Source: Alteromonadaceae bacterium (GTDB lineage: Bacteria > Pseudomonadota > Gammaproteobacteria > Pseudomonadales > Oleiphilaceae). From it: DNA of 12,344 nt. The position numbers and the translations under genes were made by a program. The stretch lies in contig JABXHG010000200.1 of NCBI GenBank assembly GCA_013393545.1, forward strand, positions 1 to 12,344. Reading direction: 5' to 3'. A model generated the notes under the pieces. It ran no database searches, had not been told where the DNA came from, and worked only from the letters and a program-made list of their open reading frames with translations. Below, piece after piece: positions 7,139-12,344 of the stretch (position 1 is its first letter; each line of letters begins with the position of its first letter).

Positions 7139-7608
7139 GCGAACTGACGGTCGATCTGCAAAACGTCTACAACGGTGACGGCGTGCCCGCCGAAGCGCAA
7201 TTCCAGGCCTGGGCGCAACTGGCCTGGCTGGGCGATGAGCCGTCCGAGGTAACCATTCGTATTGTCGACGTACTGGAAAGCCAGACCCTGAACCATCAGT
7301 ACCGGGGCAAGGACAAACCAACCAATGTGTTGTCCTTCCCATTTGAAGCGCCAGCCGGTATAACAGTGCCATTGGCGGGCGATCTGGTGATCTGTGCGCC
7401 GGTCGTGGAAGACGAAGCCCGGGCGCAGTACAAAACGCCTCTGGCCCACTGGGCCCACATGGTTGTACACGGCATGCTGCATCTTCAGGGCTACGACCAT
7501 ATAGAAGACGAGGAAGCCGAGGTCATGGAAGCCCTCGAAATCCGGCTGCTTGGGCAGCTGGGCATTGGCAATCCCTACCAATCAGAGGAAACGGAACCAG
7601 ACTCATGA
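7135..7608 (+). CDS. ybeY: rRNA maturation endoribonuclease YbeY
   Basis: This 157-residue UPF0054 metallo-endoribonuclease acts in 16S rRNA 3'-end maturation and 70S ribosome quality control. The zinc-binding signature is [11 protein letters not shown], with His112, His116 and His122, followed by the acidic helix [12 protein letters not shown]. The [10 protein letters not shown] block (61-70) and AGDLVIC (81-87) are also typical. Its length matches E. coli YbeY (155 aa). Both ends overlap neighbours in ATGA junctions, with ybeZ upstream and corC downstream. This indicates coupled translation in one operon. Confidence 0.95.
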   Translation: MSELTVDLQNVYNGDGVPAEAQFQAWAQLAWLGDEPSEVTIRIVDVLESQTLNHQYRGKDKPTNVLSFPFEAPAGITVPLAGDLVICAPVVEDEARAQYKTPLAHWAHMVVHGMLHLQGYDHIEDEEAEVMEALEIRLLGQLGIGNPYQSEETEPDS

Positions 7609-8450
7609 GCGACGATCAGTCGAGTCGCAGTCAGGGCGGCAAGTCTTGGCTGGAGCGTATATCACAGGCCTTTTCCAGCGGGCCCGAGTCCATCGAGGAC
7701 GTGCTGGAAATCCTGCGGGATGCGGAATCCCAGGATATCATCGACACCGATGCCATGAGCATCATCGAAGGTGCCATGCAGGTGATCGACATGCGGGCGG
7801 ATGAAATCATGATCCCCCGCTCCCAGATGATCACCGTTAAGGCATCCCAGGACCCTGGTGAGTTTCTGCCGGAAATCATCAACTCCGCCCACAGCCGCTT
7901 CCCGGTCATTGGCGAAAGCCAGGATGACGTGATCGGCATACTGCTGGCCAAGGATCTGCTGCCGCTGGCGATCAACAACGAACTCGACTGGAACCACATC
8001 CGCGAGATTTTGCGCCCGCCCACCTTTGTGCCGGAAAGCAAACGCCTGAACCAGCTACTTAAAGAGTTCAAGGAAAACCGCAACCACATGGCCATTGTGG
8101 TGGACGAATACGGCGGCACCGCCGGCTTGATCACCATTGAAGACGTGCTGGAACAGATCGTCGGCGAGATCGAAGACGAACACGATTTCGACGAAGAAAC
8201 CAATATCAAGGTCCGGGGTGATGGCGTGTTTGCCGTAAAAGCGGCCACTCCGGTTGATGACTTCAACGAATTCTTTGGTACCGAGATGGACGAGGAAGAA
8301 TTCGACACCATTGGCGGCCTGGTTCTCAAGGAATTCGGTCACCTGCCCAGACGGGGTGAAACGGTTGAATTCGGCGGGCTGACGTTTACTATTGCCAACG
8401 CCGATAACCGAGTCATCCGTCTGTTGCAGGTAACCCGCATTGAGTCATGA
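7605..8450 (+). CDS. corC: CorC/YbeX family CBS-domain protein
   Basis: This 281-residue soluble protein is of the YbeX (CorC) type, historically linked to magnesium and cobalt efflux and more recently to ribosome homeostasis in E. coli. Residues 1-60 are an acidic helical lead. A first CBS domain (about 68-128) begins at EIMIPRSQM and includes [10 protein letters not shown] second (about 138-192) contains [23 protein letters not shown]-terminal CorC_HlyC domain spans roughly 205-278. There is no N-terminal transmembrane (CNNM/DUF21) domain, which fits YbeX rather than the membrane CorB/YfjD type. Its ATG overlaps the ybeY stop, and its 3' end overlaps the lnt start by 11 bp. Confidence 0.93.
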   Translation: MSDDQSSRSQGGKSWLERISQAFSSGPESIEDVLEILRDAESQDIIDTDAMSIIEGAMQVIDMRADEIMIPRSQMITVKASQDPGEFLPEIINSAHSRFPVIGESQDDVIGILLAKDLLPLAINNELDWNHIREILRPPTFVPESKRLNQLLKEFKENRNHMAIVVDEYGGTAGLITIEDVLEQIVGEIEDEHDFDEETNIKVRGDGVFAVKAATPVDDFNEFFGTEMDEEEFDTIGGLVLKEFGHLPRRGETVEFGGLTFTIANADNRVIRLLQVTRIES

Positions 8451-9996
8451 AACCGGCACTCGCCACCCGCTGAATTTACCGTTCGCGGATAACCCCTGGT
8501 TCGGCGCTGCCACCCTACTGGTGGCCGGCGCCCTGCAAACCCTGACCCTCTCCCCGTTCCACCTGTGGTGGCTGGGACCGGTCTCGATCTTCCTGATTTT
8601 GCTGGTCACCGTGCACCAGCCGCCCCGCAAACTGCTGCTCTCCGGCTGGCTGACCGGCGTAGGGCTATTCGCCTCCGGCGCCAGCTGGATCTACATCAGC
8701 ATCAGCGAACACGGCAACACCTCCATACCCATTGCCATCACCCTGATGGTCCTGTTCATTGCCGGCGTTGCCCTGTTCCACGGCCTGGCGTTCTGGTTCT
8801 GGGGCAAACTGGCCAAGGACTCACCGGTACGCCGGCTGCTGCTGTTTCCCGCCATCTGGCTGCTGGGTGACTGGCTTAGAGGCTGGCTGCTGACAGGCTT
8901 CCCCTGGCTGTACCTCGGCACCGGCCATGTGGACGGCCCGCTAGCCGGGTTGGCGCCACTGGCCGGCGTGCATGGCATCACCTTCTGGATTACCGTTACC
9001 GCCGTAGCTGCTTACGCCGCCTGGTGGCTGGTGCGCGAAAACCGCCGTGCTTATGCCGGTGCCGTGTCGGTAATCGCCCTGCTCCCCTGGTTGATTGCCC
9101 CGGCCATGAAACAGGCCGACTGGACCGAACTGGATGAGCAGCCGCTCAGCTTTGTTGCCATGCAGGGCAATATCCCGCAACAAATTAAATGGGACCCGGA
9201 GTTTCTGAAGCAACAAGTGGTCACCTATCTGGGCATGACCGAAGAACACTGGCAGGCCGACATTATCCTGTGGCCGGAAACCGCAATCCCCTTTCCGCAG
9301 GACCAGGCCGGGCCGATTATCGACCACATCAAGGAACAGCTGGGCGAGAACACCACCCTCATTACCGGCATCCCCTGGTACACCTACAGCGAGCAGGTGG
9401 AAGATTACACCTTCCACAACAGCATCATGGCGCTGGGTAATGGCGAGGGGGCCTACCACAAGCAGAAGCTGGTGCCCTTTGGCGAATACGTACCTTTAGA
9501 AGGCCTGCTGCGCGGCCTTATCGGCTTTTTCGACCTGCCCATGAGCAGCTTCACCCCCGGGCCGGATTACCAGTCGCCGCTTGAGGCCAACGGCCAGCGC
9601 GTGATGCCCTACATCTGCTACGAAGTGGCCTACCCGGATTTCGCCGCCTTCAACGCCCGCAACACGGACATACTGGTGACCATCAGCAACGACGGCTGGT
9701 TCGGTGACTCCATCGGCCCGCTGCAACACCTGCAAATGGCCCGCATGCGCGCCCTGGAAACCGGCCGCTACATGCTGCGCGGCACCAATAATGGCGTTAC
9801 CGCCATCATCAACGAGAAAGGGCAGATCACCGAGCGCATCCCGCAATTCGAACGGGGCGTGCTCACCGGCCAGGCGTATACCGCCACCGGCACCACCCCT
9901 TACATGCAGACTGGCTCCTGGCCGGTGCTGACGCTGGCGGTGATTCTTGTTGTGTTCGTGCGCGAGAGAGTGATTCCGGGTTCGGGCAGTCCATAG
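8440..9996 (+). CDS. lnt: Apolipoprotein N-acyltransferase Lnt
   Basis: Lnt is an inner-membrane enzyme that N-acylates the terminal cysteine of lipoproteins with a phospholipid acyl chain, the last step of lipoprotein maturation. The 518-residue protein has six to seven hydrophobic helices in its first 220 residues. A periplasmic nitrilase domain (about 235-480) and a final membrane helix near 490-510 follow. The nitrilase triad is readable: Glu280 in LWPETAIPFP, a Lys in YHKQKLVPFGEY (340-350) and Cys393 in PYICYEVAYPD. The TTG at 8440 overlaps corC by 11 bases and has AGG at 8428-8430. No in-frame ATG lies before the first helix, so this rare start is likely. It is the last gene of the operon. 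No clear terminator follows; cassette DNA begins within about 10 bp. Confidence 0.94.
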   Translation: MSHETGTRHPLNLPFADNPWFGAATLLVAGALQTLTLSPFHLWWLGPVSIFLILLVTVHQPPRKLLLSGWLTGVGLFASGASWIYISISEHGNTSIPIAITLMVLFIAGVALFHGLAFWFWGKLAKDSPVRRLLLFPAIWLLGDWLRGWLLTGFPWLYLGTGHVDGPLAGLAPLAGVHGITFWITVTAVAAYAAWWLVRENRRAYAGAVSVIALLPWLIAPAMKQADWTELDEQPLSFVAMQGNIPQQIKWDPEFLKQQVVTYLGMTEEHWQADIILWPETAIPFPQDQAGPIIDHIKEQLGENTTLITGIPWYTYSEQVEDYTFHNSIMALGNGEGAYHKQKLVPFGEYVPLEGLLRGLIGFFDLPMSSFTPGPDYQSPLEANGQRVMPYICYEVAYPDFAAFNARNTDILVTISNDGWFGDSIGPLQHLQMARMRALETGRYMLRGTNNGVTAIINEKGQITERIPQFERGVLTGQAYTATGTTPYMQTGSWPVLTLAVILVVFVRERVIPGSGSP

Positions 9997-10001
9997 ATCC
10001 G

Positions 10002-10080
10002 AAACAACCGGGCCGGTGGGGGACAAGGGCGTCCGGTGTAGGGCCGGAGGCCCGGAACGTACTACAACGATTTGTTAACC
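10002..10080 (-). other. Truncated integron attC site of the membrane-protein cassette
   Basis: Read on the minus strand, the R'' core GGTTAAC (10080-10074) contains the TAA of the upstream frame. It is followed by AACAAATCGTTG and a hairpin, GGGCC-TCC-GGCCC (10053-10041), with flanking CGTTCCGG and CCGGACG arms. This is the 5' half of an attC. The expected 3' half, complementary to AAATCGTTG and ending in GTTRRRY, is absent. The only GTT before lnt is GTTGTTT (10008-10002), a poor core. R'' is the exact complement of GTTAACC, the core at the start of the same cassette. Confidence 0.65.
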
Positions 10081-10430
10081 ATATTTGATGGCAAGCAAAA
10101 TTGCCGACACAGCCGCTGCAATAAGAAATGGGGCCAGGAGTATGGGCAAAGAGACTCGATGTTCCTTTACCGACTGATAAATCCAATAGGCAGCAATAAA
10201 GAATGAGGCGACTCCTACCCCATGGGCCCACTTGCCCGAAAACTCGGCGAGTCCTGTTCGCCCAGGTAACGTCACATTATCGAAATAGAAAGCCACACTC
10301 CCAGCAACCAGAAACACGAAACTGAGCAAACCGTTAATGAATGAAAAACGCCGACGATAATAGGCGGCATCTCGGAGGACTGGGTCATACTTCCACAATA
10401 TTCGGCTCTCCAGATTGCTAGTGTGGTTAA
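10008..10430 (-). mobile_element. Integron-type gene cassette B (membrane protein), 3' end degraded
   Basis: The cassette begins at TTAACC (10430 downward), just after the G of the attC core GTTAACC. It ends with the attC whose R'' core GGTTAAC is the exact complement of that start. This complementarity is expected because both cores come together in the circular cassette. The end next to lnt is truncated, so the limit at 10008 is approximate. Confidence 0.65.
10075..10398 (-). CDS. Cassette-encoded small membrane protein of unknown function
   Basis: I do not recognise this protein. From the TTG at 10398 it has 107 residues. A short basic N-terminus (DPVLRDAAYYRRRFS) leads into three hydrophobic helices: FINGLLSFVFLVAGSVAFYF, GVGVASFFIAAYWIYQSV and LPILLAPFLIAAAVSAILLAI. 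GGAGAG lies seven bases before this TTG. A longer frame opening at 10473 is unlikely to be used, because it would begin inside the attC of the preceding cassette. The TAA lies inside the R'' core GGTTAAC, as is typical of integron cassette genes. It follows the dipeptidase gene in the same orientation. Base composition is more AT-rich than in lnt. Confidence 0.7.
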   Translation of the reverse strand: MWKYDPVLRDAAYYRRRFSFINGLLSFVFLVAGSVAFYFDNVTLPGRTGLAEFSGKWAHGVGVASFFIAAYWIYQSVKEHRVSLPILLAPFLIAAAVSAILLAIKYG

Positions 10431-10508
10431 CGCCGCCAGCACGCGCGGCTGCGAAATGGAGGCGCAGAAGCAATAAAGTAGCCGTCGCCGTGACTGTATT
10501 GGTTAGCT
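10425..10508 (-). other. Integron attC recombination site (84 bp) between the two cassettes
   Basis: On the minus strand it runs from R'' AGCTAAC (10508-10502) to R' GTTAACC (10431-10425). Between them are imperfectly complementary arms: CAGTCACGGCGACGGCTAC pairs with GCAGCCGCGCGTGCTG, with unpaired bases. The terminal loop is about 25 nt. The size lies in the usual attC range. The dipeptidase TAA falls inside R''. R' departs from strict GTTRRRY at one position. Confidence 0.75.
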
Positions 10509-11261
10509 GTCACTATGCCGCCCATTAAAGATCGGTTCTTGGACAGTCCCGTACGGTGCTTTGGCTCTTGCGGTTGAGAAGGCCCAGTACTGATCTCCAT
10601 AAGAGAAGTGCCACCATTCCCTGGGATAGTTGACGAACCCTTCGGCAGCCAATGCCTCCACCAAGAACCGCCTATTGTTCGCTGCCGTGTCCGTAATATT
10701 ACTGGACTGCGTAGCGCATATCTCTGGTGGAACAGCATCCCAATCGCTCAGCTCCATACCAAAGTCCAGAGGTTTACCAGCGGCATCAATTATTTCGATG
10801 TCGACTGCGCCGCCCGTACTGTGTGGTGGAACAATCGGGATTCCCTCAAGCGTGCGTAGTGGCGAGGCGAGCTTTGCTGCTTCCGCGTAACACAAAGACG
10901 CATCCCAGGAGGGGTGTTCCCTTTTCATCCGTCTAACCTGCCCATCGAAGAGCATTTGTTGAATCTTGGGGTTCCTATAGCCCTCATATAAACGAAGCTG
11001 CAGCCCAGAAGGAAGTTTCTGTTGGGCCTCCTCAAGCCTAGCCACGACACCTTCACGCAACAGTCGGTAAAATGGTGCTGTTTCAGGACACTCGGGCGGG
11101 GGACCATAGGCGATTAGCCCGCCGCTTGCGACGTCAACAAGACGTTCACCGAAGTCCGCAATAGGCATTCCCCGCACTCGGGGATCAGCCATTTCTACCA
11201 ATTCGCGGTTTGCCAACCAAGTTCTCCATATCCTGGTGAGTGTTGGGACGGTGACATCTAA
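10431..11261 (-). mobile_element. Integron-type gene cassette A (VanX-like dipeptidase)
   Basis: The cassette runs from TTAGAT (11261 downward) to the G of the attC core at 10431, 831 bp. It holds one gene and one attC in the usual order. Its R'' core AGCTAAC differs at one base from the exact complement of GTTAGAT. No integrase or attI is in view; in this orientation they would lie beyond the right edge. Confidence 0.7.
10503..11216 (-). CDS. D-alanyl-D-alanine dipeptidase, VanX/DdpX type (peptidase M15D), on a gene cassette
   Basis: This zinc dipeptidase of the VanX/DdpX family hydrolyses D-Ala-D-Ala. Counted from the TTG at 11216 it has 237 residues. Arg81 (EGYRNPK), His132 and Asp139 (PHSTGGAVDIEI), and Glu200 and His203 (YPREWWHFSYGD) match the VanX Arg, His-x6-Asp and Glu-x2-His ligands in order and spacing. 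No signal peptide is visible, so it is probably cytoplasmic. The frame stays open to an ATG at 11282, but that ATG lies in the IS terminus and the frame then crosses the cassette core site. GGAGA at 11227-11223 supports the TTG; an ATG at 11192 is the other option. The TAA lies in the attC R'' core. No vanH or vanA-like genes are nearby, so a peptidoglycan-recycling or dipeptide-nutrition role is as likely as resistance. Confidence 0.85.
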   Translation of the reverse strand: MANRELVEMADPRVRGMPIADFGERLVDVASGGLIAYGPPPECPETAPFYRLLREGVVARLEEAQQKLPSGLQLRLYEGYRNPKIQQMLFDGQVRRMKREHPSWDASLCYAEAAKLASPLRTLEGIPIVPPHSTGGAVDIEIIDAAGKPLDFGMELSDWDAVPPEICATQSSNITDTAANNRRFLVEALAAEGFVNYPREWWHFSYGDQYWAFSTARAKAPYGTVQEPIFNGRHSDS

Positions 11262-11262
11262 C
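11256..11262 (-). other. Integron core site GTTAGAT at the start of cassette A
   Basis: GTTAGAT fits the R' consensus GTTRRRY exactly. The rest of the attC or attI to which it belonged is missing, because IS-like terminal sequence (CTACAGCCTC on the minus strand) directly abuts it. Confidence 0.65.
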
Positions 11263-12344
11263 GAGGCTGTAGAAAAACCCATTTCTGAGCCAGCTCTACC
11301 GCCCTTTTGTTCGTTTATTCGTCACGGCCAGCAATCCGCTTGGCCGTCGTCATTTGCTCATTCCACCACCGACGCTATCGGATCAACAATGACCGAGAGC
11401 AGATTTTGCCCCTAATGGGGCTGATCAGCGGCCTTTTTCGCTCATTCATGCCGCCAACTGCCCATAATTCGCCAGTTTCTCGATGTTGTGCACCAGACAG
11501 TACAGTTGCCATTGGCCCTGTACTTTTTTCATACCGCGCAGACTGAAGCGACTCAGGCGCTTGGTCGTTCCGATGTTGCCGAACACCGGTTCCACCACCG
11601 ACATGCGGTGGCTGTAGATCTCTTTGCCCTTCGGGCTATCCACGCGGTGCTTCATCCAGTCCGTGTAGTTCGGCAGGCGTTTGTTTTCGATGGTGAAGGA
11701 TACCTGTCGACCGGAACCTTTACGGTGATTGGCCGAGGCCGGGTTTTGCATGCACCGGTGTTTCTTTGGGCAATGCCGGCATTGGAGCAGGCGACCTTCG
11801 AAATGCACCCGGGTCTTGCCGTTCTCCGCTTCCCCCGGCCCATCCGTGGGCGGTTCGTCTTTAGGAAGCGGTCCACTTTGTTCAGGGACTCATCCAGCGA
11901 GAGGATGGTTTTGGCTCGGCGGATGTCTCGGTCCAGTTCGACTTCGGTTTCCGCCTCGTCCTTTTCGTAGTGTTCCTTTAAATGGTGGCGAATCAGGCGG
12001 CGCAGTTTATCCCATTTCTCGCCCAGTTCCTTGAAGGTGCCGGACCATTCCTTGGCGGCATTTGAAGACATTTTGCAGCCATCGATGGCGAAGAGCTCGT
12101 TACCCAACAGACCTTGCTCGTGACACACCAACAAAATCTGTTCAAACAGCTCTTCTATTTCATCAGCGTGGCTGCTGACGAACTTGGCCAAAGTGGTGAA
12201 ATGCGGAACGGTATCGCAGGACAGGGCTTTAAAAATGATGTTGGTCTCGCAACACCACTGGATCTCACGGCTGGAGGTGATGCCCTTGGAGTAAGCGAAC
12301 AGGATGATTCTCAGGAGGAGGGTAAGCGTTCATTCCGGGCAGTG
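11263..12344 (-). mobile_element. IS1182-like insertion sequence, partial and decayed
   Basis: The element carries a broken IS1182-type transposase gene on the minus strand and runs off the right edge. Its inner end appears to be the terminal sequence GGCTGTAGAAAAACCC (plus strand, from about 11265), touching the integron core GTTAGAT. About 180 bp of non-coding DNA separates this end from the transposase stop at 11446. The exact end cannot be fixed without the other terminus, and no target duplication can be judged. Confidence 0.75.
11446..12344 (-). pseudogene. IS1182-family transposase, internally deleted and frameshifted
   Basis: The N-terminal part reads in one frame from near 12329 (LLLRIILFAYSKGITSSREI) through LFAIDGCKMSSNAAKEWSGT, which holds the first catalytic Asp, to KTNRPRMGRGKRR near 11825. 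The C-terminal part then resumes in another frame (GKTRVHFEGRLLQCRHCPKK onward) with SVVEPVFGNIG, holding the catalytic Glu, and the family ending GQWQLYCLVHNIEKLA. The middle segment with TSKGTIQGYNG and the second Asp (D-A-G-Y type) is absent, roughly 150-200 residues by comparison with family length. An in-frame TGA at 12332-12330 also breaks the N-terminus. The protein cannot be an active DDE transposase. Confidence 0.85.

Noticed and set aside
8447..8473. ATG at 8447 as the lnt start
   Set aside because: It is out of frame with lnt and stops after eight codons; the lnt frame needs the TTG at 8440.
10041..10053. GGGCC/GGCCC hairpin as the terminator of the lnt operon
   Set aside because: No T-run follows on either strand, and the hairpin is better explained as the central stem of the truncated attC.
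10399..10473. Upstream extension of the small membrane-protein gene to a TTG at 10473
   Set aside because: It would start inside the attC of the preceding cassette; a TTG with a good GGAGAG lies at 10398.
10503..11216. Vancomycin-resistance gene cluster
   Set aside because: Only the dipeptidase is present. There are no vanH, ligase or two-component genes, and glycopeptides do not normally cross the outer membrane of such bacteria.
11307..12034. Plus-strand frames in the IS region (for example 11488-11970)
   Set aside because: They are antisense to the decayed transposase and show no protein features of their own.

Overview
The window looks like a chromosomal segment of a marine gammaproteobacterium, probably Marinobacter or a close relative. 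I infer this from the order miaB-ybeZ-ybeY-corC-lnt, from close similarity to Escherichia coli MiaB, TrmH and YejK, and from the GC-rich housekeeping genes. No search was run, so the genus is a guess.

Layout. The left edge (2-1408) is the 3' part of cysN, ending in an extra degenerate APS-kinase-like tail. An AT-rich gap of CACGAAA/TTYCGTG repeats follows. Next is yejK (nucleoid-associated protein), then a compact GTG-started pair (2694-3472): a minimal nucleotidyltransferase and a HEPN protein with an exact R-x4-H-x-Y motif, a MntA/HepT-type toxin-antitoxin module. The HEPN gene overlaps the convergent trmH by 18 bp. The 585-bp divergent gap between trmH and miaB holds two long inverted-repeat structures and a probable miaB promoter.

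The central block 4775-9996 is a tight operon. MiaB modifies tRNA, YbeZ (PhoH-like ATPase) and YbeY act in RNA processing, CorC/YbeX is a CBS-domain protein, and Lnt finishes lipoprotein acylation. Neighbouring genes share 4-11 bp overlaps. The MiaB reading frame has glycine in place of the first cysteine of its radical-SAM CxxxCxxC motif.

The right-hand 2.3 kb is accessory DNA. Two genes on the minus strand each end with a TAA inside an attC-type R'' core, and integron core sites lie at the cassette boundaries. One encodes a VanX/DdpX-type D-Ala-D-Ala dipeptidase and the other a small three-helix membrane protein. The attC next to lnt has lost its 3' half. On the other side an IS1182-like element abuts the first core site, and its transposase gene is internally deleted and frameshifted. 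This looks like the decaying end of a cassette array. No integrase is visible in the window.
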